Under the pieces are notes generated by a model. The model was not told the DNA's origin and ran no database searches. It saw nothing but the letters and a program-made list of their open reading frames with translations. Below, one piece after another: positions 49,667 to 57,500 of a stretch of 64,000 nt of DNA; the stretch's first letter is position 1; each line of letters starts with the position of its first letter. A program made the translations under genes and the position numbers. This stretch comes from a virus, in the IMG/VR virus record IMGVR_UViG_3300036790_000386, positions 37,928 through 101,927 of that record. The stretch is one strand, 5' to 3'.

Positions 49667-49855
49667 ATGGGACTTTCTAAAGCAGATAAAACAAGATCAA
49701 TATGGATGATTTCTTTTGAAAATTTTGTTATCTGTTTACTCCCAGAGCAGCGAGGTAAGGTTGAATGGGATAGTGCAGTGTTTTTCTACAACAGTGGTCT
49801 AACACCGTTACAAGCCGCAGACAAATATGTTTTATCAAGGAGCAAAAAGCCATGA
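49667..49855 (+). CDS. Hypothetical small protein
   Basis: 62 residues: SFENFVICLLPEQRGKVEWDSAVFFYNSGLTPLQAADKYVLSR. GGAG is in the end of the previous gene. It overlaps the next start by four bases. No family recognised. Confidence 0.4.
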   Translation: MGLSKADKTRSIWMISFENFVICLLPEQRGKVEWDSAVFFYNSGLTPLQAADKYVLSRSKKP

Positions 49856-50016
49856 CCAAAAAAGATTTTGAGCTAATTGCCAAAACGATTCAGAATATGA
49901 CTCTTGAAATTGATGACAAGGTAATAGTAGCGAGAGCATTTGCAATAGCGCTAAAAGAAACAAATGTTAATTTTAAAATTGACTTGTTTTTAGATGTAGC
50001 TCTCAAACAAGGCTAA
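49852..50016 (+). CDS. Hypothetical small helical protein
   Basis: 54 residues: MTKKDFELIAKTIQNMTLEI then VARAFAIALKETNVNF. The FELIAKTIQ...VARAFA...LK.TN..F pattern is that of small phage proteins widespread in Gram-negative phages. Starts ATGA over the preceding stop, with AAGGAG upstream. Confidence 0.5.
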   Translation: MTKKDFELIAKTIQNMTLEIDDKVIVARAFAIALKETNVNFKIDLFLDVALKQG

Positions 50017-50052
50017 TCAATTAACACTCATGCTTGCCGCTAAGGGGTATCA

Positions 50053-50301
50053 ATGCAAGTTCCATCTATTCATAATAACAGCACCGATAAACAAGAATTA
50101 TTTTATGGTTATCATACTGCGATGATAGCGGTGGAAACTGCGATTGAAGCAATACAAGACGCTGCACCTCATCCAAGAGATTATTATGTACAAGAAGCTG
50201 GAAGCTTTAGATCAGCTTTGCATGAGCACATGGAACGTTTAAATAAATTGTACCAAATAAAAGGAGAATTGAGTTTAATTATTATTGCAATTCAGCCATA
50301 A
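50053..50301 (+). CDS. Hypothetical protein, paralogue of 47388
   Basis: 82 residues. QELFYGYHTAMIAVETAIEAIQDAAPHPRDYY and RSALHEHMERLNKLYQIKGEL match the protein at 47388 in register. The ATG follows GCTTGCCGCTAAGGGG, a motif that recurs before other genes of this region. Confidence 0.5.
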   Translation: MQVPSIHNNSTDKQELFYGYHTAMIAVETAIEAIQDAAPHPRDYYVQEAGSFRSALHEHMERLNKLYQIKGELSLIIIAIQP

Positions 50302-50312
50302 GGACAGCAAAA

Positions 50313-50546
50313 ATGATAATAGCAGATATTGATGGAAGAGAAATCACTTACAGTGAGGATACTGAATTTTTAATTCAAATTGGTAAAGGATCAAAAGGTA
50401 AATACAGAACCAAATATAAAATTATAGGAAATCTATATCAAGCTTATTTTTATTATAAAAGTATCAACATCGGTAATGGTTATAAGAAGCGACTATTAGT
50501 TCCAATATTTAATAAGCCATCACTGTTAAAACAGGTCAGTTTTTAA
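50313..50546 (+). CDS. Hypothetical small protein
   Basis: 77 residues, beta-rich: IIADIDGREITYSEDTEFLIQIGKGSKGKYRTKYKIIG. AAGGAC lies upstream. The stop overlaps the next ATG (TAATG). No family recognised. Confidence 0.4.
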   Translation: MIIADIDGREITYSEDTEFLIQIGKGSKGKYRTKYKIIGNLYQAYFYYKSINIGNGYKKRLLVPIFNKPSLLKQVSF

Positions 50547-50719
50547 TGCAAAACACAAAAACATATATCACAATATTTAACTATTTAGTTGGAGTTTTAC
50601 CTAATTTATCGAAAGATAAATGTTCTATGTTGGCTTCACAGTTAACAGCTAGATTGGCAATAATGGAGCCAATTAATGAAGTTAAAGCTGACGCCACTCT
50701 GGCTTGTTGTCTATTTTGA
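50546..50719 (+). CDS. Hypothetical small protein
   Basis: 57 residues: MQNTKTYITIFNYLVGVLPN, then SKDKCSMLASQLTARLAIMEP. Translationally coupled to the preceding gene. No family recognised. About 130 bases without a gene follow. Confidence 0.4.
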   Translation: MQNTKTYITIFNYLVGVLPNLSKDKCSMLASQLTARLAIMEPINEVKADATLACCLF

Positions 50720-50850
50720 ACTAATAGCGGTTATTATGGCTATATTTTACATTCTTTATTTGTTTCTATGACTTTGAATATACCAGAGAATTTAAATATT
50801 CTCTGGCGTATTGAGGGCCTAAAGAAATAATATAAATAAAGGAAATTGAA

Positions 50851-51075
50851 ATGCACTCATTTTTTGAAGACAGGAAAATTTTTTACAAGGAAGATCATCC
50901 TAAAATTTTTGAAAGAGTTTTTTCTGAAATGATTAATTCTGGTTTAAGGACTCTTTTAGAGGCTCAAACAGCAATCATTGCCATTAAAGGTACTATAGAG
51001 AAACCAACTGAAATTATCTTCTATGATGAAGATGAATATCAAATCATTAATATTGTAAGATGTCGAATACATTAG
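50851..51075 (+). CDS. Hypothetical small protein
   Basis: 74 residues: SFFEDRKIFYKEDHPKIFERVFSEMINSGLRTLLEAQTAIIAIKG. AAAGGAAA precedes the ATG. Helical then beta. No family recognised. Confidence 0.4.
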   Translation: MHSFFEDRKIFYKEDHPKIFERVFSEMINSGLRTLLEAQTAIIAIKGTIEKPTEIIFYDEDEYQIINIVRCRIH

Positions 51076-51117
51076 TTGATTAATGTTTGTCGGTTAGGGA
51101 CACAAGGGGCTTAACAA

Positions 51118-51198
51118 ATGAAACATAAACCAAATTTATTTATAACTATTCTTATAGTTTGGTTAGTGATTTATGGGATAGTTGTATTGTTGATTTAA
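51118..51198 (+). CDS. Tiny single-span membrane peptide
   Basis: 26 residues: MKHKPNLFITILIVWLVIYG then IVVLLI. Basic start followed by one hydrophobic helix. AAGGGGC lies upstream. Very short, so uncertain. Confidence 0.4.
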   Translation: MKHKPNLFITILIVWLVIYGIVVLLI

Positions 51199-51217
51199 TA
51201 AAAAGAAAAAATATCTA

Positions 51218-51382
51218 ATGAAAAAAGAATATATCAAAGCTATAGTTAGATTAAATATCTGGGATAGTGTTAAAGATTATGGTATTCCATATTCAGTGAT
51301 TTCAGATATAGCAAATAAAGTTTTACTAGATATGGAACACTCTCAGTTAACTGTGGAGAGAAAAGATGATAAACAACCCTAA
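51218..51382 (+). CDS. Hypothetical small protein
   Basis: 54 residues: MKKEYIKAIVRLNIWDSVKD, then SVISDIANKVLLDMEHSQL. Its 3' end overlaps the next gene by 17 bases. Helical; no family recognised. Confidence 0.4.
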   Translation: MKKEYIKAIVRLNIWDSVKDYGIPYSVISDIANKVLLDMEHSQLTVERKDDKQP

Positions 51383-51527
51383 AGATAAGCTTCAAATAAG
51401 GAAAATAATCATAAATACAATTTTTGAAGAGTCTGGTAGTGTAACTTATAAAGCAAGTGAGCGTATCGCAATTCAAATTCTTTATGCTCTTGAAAAATCA
51501 GGCTTTAAAATAATTAAAGCTCTATAA
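51366..51527 (+). CDS. Hypothetical small protein
   Basis: 53 residues: INNPKDKLQIRKIIINTIFEESGSVTYKASERIAIQILYALEKSGF. Overlaps the preceding gene in another frame and has GGAGAG upstream. Its layout (helix, SVTYKASERIA, helix) resembles the preceding small protein, hinting at a tandem pair. Confidence 0.4.
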   Translation: MINNPKDKLQIRKIIINTIFEESGSVTYKASERIAIQILYALEKSGFKIIKAL

Positions 51528-51543
51528 GAAAAGGTAATTTAAT

Positions 51544-51678
51544 ATGAGTCGCGTCAATTTAGCTAATATACCTACAGTAGATGTTGCTGCCTGTTTTATT
51601 TCTATTTTCTTTGTGTTTATGCTTTTTGTAGTCATCGCTGCTTTAGCAGCTGATAGTAATGATGATGATGAATGTTAA
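51544..51678 (+). CDS. Small membrane protein
   Basis: 44 residues: MSRVNLANIPTVDVAACFIS then IFFVFMLFVVIAALAADSND. One membrane span with an acidic C-terminus (DSNDDDEC). It overlaps the next frame by 20 bases. Confidence 0.4.
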   Translation: MSRVNLANIPTVDVAACFISIFFVFMLFVVIAALAADSNDDDEC

Positions 51679-51847
51679 TATTTGTTCTTTGAGAGAAGCA
51701 ATTCTTTCAGTAATTTGTGTATTTGGTTTTCTTTCTGCAATGACATATCTTGTTATTGAAGGAACTGAAACAAGCAGACAAATAAAAGCTTTATGTCATA
51801 TTAGAAAGAAGAAACAGAATGGATTTCAAAAAACCGCTAGAAAATAA
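51659..51847 (+). CDS. Small membrane protein
   Basis: 62 residues: NICSLREAILSVICVFGFLSAMTYLVIEG followed by a basic tail (IRKKKQNGFQKTARK). One membrane span. It overlaps both neighbours, like many genes here; the start within the ATGATGATGATG run is uncertain. Confidence 0.4.
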   Translation: MMMMNVNICSLREAILSVICVFGFLSAMTYLVIEGTETSRQIKALCHIRKKKQNGFQKTARK

Positions 51848-52016
51848 GAAGCAAGAGGCAGCGGCTCAGTTGTATAATGTGACGCGACAAATACACACTT
51901 GTCATAACTCTGATATAGAATATGCTCGTTGGTGGGCTGTTTATCATCCTGGCGAGGTAGAGATGATGTTTAATGCTGTGCTTGCTAGTTACTCTAACTG
52001 GTTTCAAACCAAGTGA
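51819..52016 (+). CDS. Hypothetical small protein
   Basis: 65 residues: KKPLENKKQEAAAQLYNVTRQIHTCHNSDIEYARWWAVYHPGEVEMM. Helical with a tryptophan pair. AAGAAGAAA upstream. No family recognised. Confidence 0.4.
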   Translation: MDFKKPLENKKQEAAAQLYNVTRQIHTCHNSDIEYARWWAVYHPGEVEMMFNAVLASYSNWFQTK

Positions 52017-52031
52017 GTTGGAGTCAAAAGA

Positions 52032-52736
52032 ATGATCAAAACATCAGCAGATCGTATCGCAAAGCTTGAGGAAGCTGTAATAGACGCATTGAGTCATCTG
52101 GTTGCTGCGACTTCTTTACTAGAACACGGTGGGAAGAAAGCAGCACCATCTGATAAAATGTTCCAGCAAATGTTGCTTGACTATAACAACTCAATAAAAC
52201 GAGTTCGTAACATTCTCCAGCAGTCGCAGCAAGAGTCAACTCCATATGCAGGCCCCGCACGCGATGGCATCGAAGCCCAAAGAGGTTATAACGATATATT
52301 TCCAGGTGATTCTTATCCACCTGAAAATAAGCTGAAAGCAAGAGACGGCATCGAGGTCCAAAGAGGATTAAATGATGTTTTTCCCGGCGGCACTTACACG
52401 CTGCTGGGTGAAGTGAAAAAAATGTCGGAGTCTGATAAGCCCCTGGCGCTTATACCAGAAGGTCTTTACGAAGCTTCAATCGTCTCTGTGTATCTCACCA
52501 GATCAGGATATGGTGAATGGACTGGTATCAAGGTGTATATTCCTAAAATCTATCGGCATGTTACTGCAATGGCGCGCGGTGATTTAAGCAAACAGTGGGA
52601 TGCTGTTCATGCTGCTAATCCACTACTGATCGTTCGCATCATTCACCGTATGTCAACTCGACACCCAGACAGGATTTATACTAATGTCTTGATCGAAGAA
52701 GTGCGACACCGGCCGCAGGCAGAAGATTCATCATGA
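52032..52736 (+). CDS. Hypothetical protein with internal repeat
   Basis: 234 residues. N-terminal coiled coil (ADRIAKLEEAVIDALSHL), then two copies of a 20-residue unit, ARDGIEAQRGYNDIFPGDSY and ARDGIEVQRGLNDVFPGGTY, about 30 residues apart, then a domain from GEVKKMSESDKPLALIPEGL that includes YEASIVSVYLTRSGYGEWTGIKV and looks OB-like. Function unknown; possibly a nucleic-acid-binding regulator. Confidence 0.5.
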   Translation: MIKTSADRIAKLEEAVIDALSHLVAATSLLEHGGKKAAPSDKMFQQMLLDYNNSIKRVRNILQQSQQESTPYAGPARDGIEAQRGYNDIFPGDSYPPENKLKARDGIEVQRGLNDVFPGGTYTLLGEVKKMSESDKPLALIPEGLYEASIVSVYLTRSGYGEWTGIKVYIPKIYRHVTAMARGDLSKQWDAVHAANPLLIVRIIHRMSTRHPDRIYTNVLIEEVRHRPQAEDSS

Positions 52737-52924
52737 ACAACCTTTGGTACAACATCAACGCCGTCTGCCAAGCCGTCATCTTCTTTATCGGTGGCATCCT
52801 CTACACCCATTTCCAGGGAACTTTCATCGGATACTTTATCGTAGGTATCGCTGGAGGCTACTGCTCATGTTTCCTTCGCTTCAAATTCTTCAATCGCTAC
52901 CCACGCCGCCATCGGAGTTTTTAA
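52733..52924 (+). CDS. Small membrane protein
   Basis: 63 residues with hydrophobic stretches VCQAVIFFIGGILYTHF and FIGYFIVGIAGGYCSCFL, then a basic end (FFNRYPRRHRSF): two spans with a cytoplasmic positive tail. ATGA overlap with the preceding gene. Confidence 0.5.
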   Translation: MNNLWYNINAVCQAVIFFIGGILYTHFQGTFIGYFIVGIAGGYCSCFLRFKFFNRYPRRHRSF

Positions 52925-52945
52925 CGATATATTTCCTGGAGATAA

Positions 52946-53497
52946 ATGTCCGCCATGACTGATTTAACAATAAAAGATACTATCATTAGACTTATTGCCA
53001 CTTATGATGGGATGACAGTAGAGCATGCAGTAAAACATCTAACTTTGACTAAAGCCGACTTACTTCCACCATGGCGACGTGTTGTAAATGAAGTTAATCT
53101 TATTTTTAAAGAGCAACATATAGCTCTTATATATGAAAATGAACGTTTGCGTGCTGCACTTAGCGTCAGCAAAGATCCTTGCATTTATTGCAAGTTGCCA
53201 GCGGAAGATTTCAATAAATGCGAATTTGGATTTCCTGGTTGCTCTCGTGCTGATGATATTCTTGGTTGTCCTCATCTTGGGGCAGCGCTGAATGCTGAAA
53301 TTAATCTCAAATGTGCAAAAGAGGTGGCCGAGAAACTTGGGCGTATGAAAGCTCTCGAAGAAATTTGTAGTCTAATGTTACCAGGCGCAGATCGTGCATT
53401 TGTTGAATTACTAATCACTCAAACTCAAAAAGATATTATTCAACTTGAAGGAACACAAGATGACAAAGCGGATGGAAATGGATATATTTCACAATAA
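52946..53497 (+). CDS. Zinc-binding phage protein with CxxC...GFPGC motif
   Basis: 183 residues. CIYCKLPAEDFNKCEFGFPG then CSRADDI is a motif that recurs in phage proteins and probably binds one zinc. Helices before and after it (VVNEVNLIFKEQHIALIYENERLRAAL). The 5' flank carries GATATATTTCCTGGAGAT, almost the same DNA as part of the internal repeat of the gene at 52032. Confidence 0.55.
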   Translation: MSAMTDLTIKDTIIRLIATYDGMTVEHAVKHLTLTKADLLPPWRRVVNEVNLIFKEQHIALIYENERLRAALSVSKDPCIYCKLPAEDFNKCEFGFPGCSRADDILGCPHLGAALNAEINLKCAKEVAEKLGRMKALEEICSLMLPGADRAFVELLITQTQKDIIQLEGTQDDKADGNGYISQ

Positions 53498-53693
53498 TCT
53501 TCGTATCTTGCTGAATATTGAATTTCAAGAACTAGTCCAATTTAAAGTTTTCAATGAAGAAGACATAGATGTAAATTCAAAATGGACTGCCTTTCAACGT
53601 AATCCGTTTAAATTCTTTATCCGTGCTGATACTGAATCAGCTAACAAGATTTGGGGCTTAATTCAAGCAAGACAGCCAAAAAATAGAGAATAA
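53460..53693 (+). CDS. Hypothetical small protein
   Basis: 77 residues from ATG 53460, inside the end of the preceding gene. DIFHNNLRILLNIEFQELVQFKVFNEEDID, WTAFQRNPFKFFIRAD. No family recognised. Confidence 0.45.
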   Translation: MTKRMEMDIFHNNLRILLNIEFQELVQFKVFNEEDIDVNSKWTAFQRNPFKFFIRADTESANKIWGLIQARQPKNRE

Positions 53694-53695
53694 CA

Positions 53696-54118
53696 ATGGT
53701 AAAAGAAATTGAACTTACAGATACACCATCATTGGATGTGTGGCTTGCCCAAACCGTGCTAAAAAATCGTCAAATACCAAGGCGTGCTTGGCTCATATGG
53801 CGAGGCAAGATGGATGTATATATAAGAGTAACTGCTCGTGTTTTTGATCATGGCAACGAACGCATGTGCTGCATAGATATAGCCAATGTGCTCACTATCG
53901 AGAGTTACCGGGGGCAAGGACTCTTTTGGGCTTTGATTGAACACATTAAAGCTTCCTACCCGCACGAATACATTGTTATAGAAAGCATTCATAATAAACG
54001 TCTTTTAAGTAGTCTCTTAAATAAACAAGCTGAATTGTTGCCTTCTGATTTTTCAAAAACATCTGTGTTTTTGCGCCCAATTTCAGAGCCTATTAAGTGT
54101 TCTTTTTCTAGACTTTAA
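53696..54118 (+). CDS. GNAT-like acetyltransferase
   Basis: 140 residues. MCCIDIANVLTIESYRGQGL followed by FWALIEHIKASYPHEYIVIES has the strand-turn-helix of GNAT motif A, with RGQGLF in place of the usual R/Q-x-x-G-x-G/A acetyl-CoA loop. It is shorter than most GNATs. Target unknown. Confidence 0.5.
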   Translation: MVKEIELTDTPSLDVWLAQTVLKNRQIPRRAWLIWRGKMDVYIRVTARVFDHGNERMCCIDIANVLTIESYRGQGLFWALIEHIKASYPHEYIVIESIHNKRLLSSLLNKQAELLPSDFSKTSVFLRPISEPIKCSFSRL

Positions 54119-54145
54119 CATACATACAATACTAGGATTTTTTTA

Positions 54146-54379
54146 ATGTCAAAAGAAAGTAAAGTTTGCTACCGTAACAGGCGCGTTGTGATTAGCAATC
54201 AAAGTAGGCCAGATTGCGGAGAAACAGGGCGTATCATAGAGGTATTTTCAACATTTGCGACCGTTAAACTTACGCCAACGGCAAATGTTTTGAAATATGC
54301 TTTAACCAATAAAGATAATTGTTTTATAGAATACAGAGACATTGATATAATGTGGGAAGAGCTTTGTTTGTTGCCTTAA
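54146..54379 (+). CDS. Hypothetical small protein
   Basis: 77 residues: VCYRNRRVVISNQSRPDCGETGRIIEVFSTFATVKLTP, a KOW/SH3-like barrel outline. No family recognised with certainty; translation-type KOW folds bind RNA or protein. Confidence 0.4.
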   Translation: MSKESKVCYRNRRVVISNQSRPDCGETGRIIEVFSTFATVKLTPTANVLKYALTNKDNCFIEYRDIDIMWEELCLLP

Positions 54380-54399
54380 TTTAGCGGAAAGATAAACCA

Positions 54400-54837
54400 A
54401 TGAAAACTCTTGCAGGTTGTATTGCTACAGTAGAAAGTTCAAATAATCTTGATGCAATTAAATTTGAACGAAGGTTATTTGACAATACACCACCTTGGAT
54501 TTTAGACCAAGTACCGACCATTCAAAAATACAATAAGTGTGATGAAACAACTGCAATAGCTATCGGTTGCACATCTTACGGTGAATATCAGTTGCTTGGT
54601 GCCAACGTCTACGCTAAAGGCGCAGATACGTCAATTATCAGTTGGTGTTATTTAGTTTCTGAGCAAGAGGCAATATTTGAGGCATTTATTAAGACTAAAG
54701 GCTACGAACCTTATGAAGACATAACTTTATGGAATGATCAAAAATTTATTGACTTTGCTACATTTTATAATGGACCAGATGATGTAGAAAACTATGTCAA
54801 AGCAATGAAAGCAACGATACCAAATGGAACTGAATGA
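54400..54837 (+). CDS. N-acetylmuramidase-like peptidoglycan hydrolase
   Basis: 145 residues. GCIATVESSNNLDAIKFERRLFDN, ATAIGCTSYGEYQLLGANVY-type sequence (actual residues TTAIAIGCTSYGEYQLLG) and FATFYNGPDDVENYVKAMKA mirror the three blocks of N-acetylmuramidases of the DUF3380 type, with the glutamate of VESSN as likely catalytic residue. Shorter than the family and lacking a cell-wall-binding domain. Being far from the holin-like gene, it may not be the main endolysin. Confidence 0.5.
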   Translation: MKTLAGCIATVESSNNLDAIKFERRLFDNTPPWILDQVPTIQKYNKCDETTAIAIGCTSYGEYQLLGANVYAKGADTSIISWCYLVSEQEAIFEAFIKTKGYEPYEDITLWNDQKFIDFATFYNGPDDVENYVKAMKATIPNGTE

Positions 54838-55057
54838 AGAAAAACACAGAAACTTTAAGCGTATATCTGCGGGGCGAGTTCAAGATATTACAAATAAACT
54901 TAGATTAATAGAAAATCTGAGTAGCTCAAATTATGATTTCACTGAAGACGAAATAGCTAAAATGTTCTCTGAAATCGATAGAATTTTATTTGCTGTTAAA
55001 GCTTCCTTCGTAAAACGCATAGAGCGCACGCACAAAGCACAACAAAGGAAAGAATGA
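54824..55057 (+). CDS. Hypothetical helical protein
   Basis: 77 residues: RISAGRVQDITNKLRLIENLSSSNYDFTEDEIAKMFSEIDRI. Overlaps both neighbours. Three-helix outline, a common phage type with unknown role. Confidence 0.45.
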   Translation: MELNEEKHRNFKRISAGRVQDITNKLRLIENLSSSNYDFTEDEIAKMFSEIDRILFAVKASFVKRIERTHKAQQRKE

Positions 55058-55515
55058 TGGTTGCCTTATTGAAAGTTCAGTTAAGCTACAAAGATAAAGA
55101 ATTTTATAAAGGTCTTGAGTCTGAAGTTTATCAGAGGCTCCGTAAAATCACGCAAGCAGATGGACTAACCTTGAAACAAGAAGATATCAGCTATGTTGGC
55201 TATATAAAAGCAATCATTGAAGATACTGATATAGACTTTTTTCATGATCTTGGTTTTAATGTTGAAATAACAAAGTGGAAAAGTTGTTATCCTATCCAGA
55301 TTGCTGATGCAATGGGCACCAATTCAACAGTTCACATTCATTTACCGAATTTAGGTATCATGATGATTGACGAAGTAACTAATCTCGATGATGCTTGCAC
55401 AGATAATCTTCAAGATCATCTTAATCTAGGCTGGCGTATTATTGCAATTTGCCCTCCCAACGGTGCGCGCCGGCCTGACTACATTTTAGGGCGCACTAGA
55501 ATTAAAGAAGACTAA
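55054..55515 (+). CDS. Hypothetical protein
   Basis: 153 residues; ATGA overlap with the preceding gene. DISYVGYIKAIIEDTDIDFF, DEVTNLDDACTDNLQDHLNLGWRIIAICPPNGARRPDYILGRT. The last part recurs in phage proteins as a segment that ends in RRPDYILGR-type sequence. Function unknown. Confidence 0.5.
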   Translation: MMVALLKVQLSYKDKEFYKGLESEVYQRLRKITQADGLTLKQEDISYVGYIKAIIEDTDIDFFHDLGFNVEITKWKSCYPIQIADAMGTNSTVHIHLPNLGIMMIDEVTNLDDACTDNLQDHLNLGWRIIAICPPNGARRPDYILGRTRIKED

Positions 55516-55550
55516 AGACTAAACCTTTAACAGAAAGAACACAACCAACA

Positions 55551-55910
55551 ATGACTTCAAAAGCAATTAAGAAATCAAACGTTATTACCTTTATGAAGCC
55601 GGTAAAGCCACGTTTCAAAGACAGAATTTTCTTTGACAAAGAAGATGTAACTGTTGGAACTTCTTTGGCGCGCACCAGCCGGCGTGAGCCTATTAGTTTT
55701 TGGCAGGTGACTTCAATTTTGTCGCTATTCCGCGATAAGAAGGAAGGTCAGGTAAACTTCAGAGCAACTGATAAGCGTAAGGTTGCTCGCAAAGTTTTAA
55801 GCATTCGCCATTTTGGTGATAGGCTAACCATCAAAAATGAAAAAACAGGTGAGATGAGAACTCTTTCATTTGCTTATATCGTTACATCGGCAATTTGGCG
55901 TCTCAATTGA
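55551..55910 (+). CDS. Hypothetical basic protein
   Basis: 119 residues: AIKKSNVITFMKPVKPRFKDRIFF, TSRREPISFWQVTSILSLFRDKK, a beta-rich C-terminus (RLTIKNEKTGEMRTLSFAYIV). Rich in K and R. No family recognised. Confidence 0.4.
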   Translation: MTSKAIKKSNVITFMKPVKPRFKDRIFFDKEDVTVGTSLARTSRREPISFWQVTSILSLFRDKKEGQVNFRATDKRKVARKVLSIRHFGDRLTIKNEKTGEMRTLSFAYIVTSAIWRLN

Positions 55911-55921
55911 TACCAATCTCT

Positions 55922-55960
55922 GCCACGCCCGAAGTCTGGGGCGTGGTAAACTTTATTTTA
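55922..55960 (+). terminator. Terminator-like hairpin
   Basis: CCACGCCC-GAAGTCTG-GGGCGTGG (8 bp) followed by TAAACTTTATTTT. The T run is imperfect. Confidence 0.55.
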
Positions 55961-55978
55961 AAAAGAGTTTAAAATTAA

Positions 55979-56101
55979 ATGTCAGATAGTATTGTGTGGC
56001 GATGCGTTGCCTGTGGAAGCAAGACTTTTAGTCATATTAAAAATTGTTCTTATTGTGGTGAATTTAAACCACCTGAACCAGCGCCGCCCCCAAAAAAGTA
56101 G
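55979..56101 (+). CDS. Tiny zinc-ribbon protein
   Basis: 40 residues. WRCVACGSKTFSHIKNCSYC is a two-CxxC zinc ribbon (CVAC and CSYC), followed by GEFKPPEPAPPPKK. No strong Shine-Dalgarno (AAAGAG upstream). The paired cysteines make it credible despite its size. Confidence 0.5.
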   Translation: MSDSIVWRCVACGSKTFSHIKNCSYCGEFKPPEPAPPPKK

Positions 56102-56113
56102 AAAGACAATTAA

Positions 56114-56521
56114 ATGCAAAATGGAAGTTCCCAGAATCTTAGAAAAGGCGCTACAGCAGTATTGCCCCGTGATTGGGCAACTGGTTATCTAGATGTTTTA
56201 GCAAAACAAGGCTACAGAGAAGAATATGAAAGCGCTGAAGAAAATTGGCAAGTAAACTACGAAGCTGGGAGATTTACTGCTAGTCAAATATTAGCTTTAG
56301 GCTTTAAACTTCCATTGCTTCTTCAGTGGAATTTGGATGGCAATGTCTGCATACCAGAGGAATTATGTTTTATAATTCAACAATGTGGTTTACACCTCAA
56401 TCCTAGTTTGGTTATACCATTTCCAGAGGATAAATTACCGAATAATTCTAATTTAAAATTTGGAAATATATTAAGAGATTTAAAGAAAATAACTCCAAGT
56501 AAAAAAAGGAAAAGGTTCTGA
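56114..56521 (+). CDS. Hypothetical protein
   Basis: 135 residues. WATGYLDVLAKQGYREEYESAEENWQVNY, ASQILALGFKLPLLLQWNLDGNVCIPEELCFIIQ. It has alternating helix and strand but no recognised family. Confidence 0.4.
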   Translation: MQNGSSQNLRKGATAVLPRDWATGYLDVLAKQGYREEYESAEENWQVNYEAGRFTASQILALGFKLPLLLQWNLDGNVCIPEELCFIIQQCGLHLNPSLVIPFPEDKLPNNSNLKFGNILRDLKKITPSKKRKRF

Positions 56522-56526
56522 TTAAT

Positions 56527-56784
56527 ATGCCAAGTTATCGTGCAATATTTTTAAATATGATTCAATCAACTCTACTAAATCAAGATTATGAAGCTGAAAA
56601 TGATAGTGCAGCTTTAGATTTTGCTCGTTCTTCTAGCAAGTTTCCAATTCTTCTTTCTCGTGTAGCTCGCTATGGTGATCCAGACCCAAAAACAGGACAA
56701 AGAAATCTGTTTGAAATCAAACTCTCACCACAGCGTAATACTGTAGCTGATATCACGATTATAGATCACGGTGAATTATCATGA
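56527..56784 (+). CDS. Hypothetical small protein
   Basis: 85 residues: PSYRAIFLNMIQSTLLNQDYEAENDSAALDFARSSSKFPILLSRVARYGD. The layout (basic beta-alpha, then RVARYGDPDPKTGQRNLFEI) is that of small phage proteins with unknown role. Overlaps the next start by four bases. Confidence 0.4.
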   Translation: MPSYRAIFLNMIQSTLLNQDYEAENDSAALDFARSSSKFPILLSRVARYGDPDPKTGQRNLFEIKLSPQRNTVADITIIDHGELS

Positions 56785-57038
56785 GTGAAAATGAAAAGAC
56801 TAACGTAAGAGCAACAGCAGCAGATGTGCGTAAAGAACTTTTAGGTTCAGCTTTATGCAACAACTTGCAAGATATTCTAAAGCAGCTAAATTATCTTTTA
56901 GCTGAAAGTGCTGTTGCAGCAGAGAAGCACACCAATTGTACTCTCTGTAATAGACCACACTACGATAACTTTGCGCTGCGCCTTGCGCGTAAAGATATAA
57001 CAGAAGCTGTTAAACAATTAAATAAGCTTCTGTCTTAG
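56781..57038 (+). CDS. Hypothetical helical protein
   Basis: 85 residues. ATAADVRKELLGSALCNNLQDILKQLNYLLAES, then NCTLCNRPHYDNFALRLARKDI. CTLC could contribute to a metal site. No family recognised. Confidence 0.4.
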   Translation: MSENEKTNVRATAADVRKELLGSALCNNLQDILKQLNYLLAESAVAAEKHTNCTLCNRPHYDNFALRLARKDITEAVKQLNKLLS

Positions 57039-57055
57039 AAAGAAAGAATAAAGCT

Positions 57056-57418
57056 ATGGCCATCACATTTGACAGATTAGACAATCTAGTCAAAGTAGTA
57101 AAGAACTATCAGTTTATGTTTGATATGCTGAGAGAACAAACTGATAGCATAACTAAATCTAAGTATCCAGCAGAGACAAAACTGAATATGCTGACAGAGT
57201 ATATTCAGACTCAAACTGTGCTTTCTCAAGAAATTTTAGAACTACAAATCAATGAACTATTTAAGCACAAAACTACAGTAAAACGTCTTAAAGAGGCTAA
57301 TTTAAGAGAAAGAAGAAGGCGTGGGAGTGAAGTGTTAACTATTGGTGAAGTTAAACGAAGTATCAATAAAGTTGAACAAGACTTAGATGATTCTGATGTT
57401 AATGATGAAGCATTTTAA
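57056..57418 (+). CDS. Hypothetical coiled-coil protein
   Basis: 120 residues, helical throughout: RLDNLVKVVKNYQFMFDMLREQTDSI, QTVLSQEILELQINELFKHKTTVKRLKEANLRERRRRG. Basic patch RERRRRG. No family recognised. Confidence 0.4.
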   Translation: MAITFDRLDNLVKVVKNYQFMFDMLREQTDSITKSKYPAETKLNMLTEYIQTQTVLSQEILELQINELFKHKTTVKRLKEANLRERRRRGSEVLTIGEVKRSINKVEQDLDDSDVNDEAF

Positions 57419-57426
57419 CAAGTTTA

Positions 57427-57475
57427 AAAGAGAGAAGTTGAAACAGAAAAAATTTCTCTCTTTGACCTTTTAAAA
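57427..57475 (+). terminator. Hairpin after coiled-coil gene
   Basis: AAAGAGAGAA and TTCTCTCTTT form a 10-bp stem with a 17-base loop, followed by GACCTTTT. Terminator-like and located between the gene ending at 57418 and the promoter at 57501. Confidence 0.5.
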
Positions 57476-57500
57476 GAATTTTCTCCTAGCTAACAAAGTC

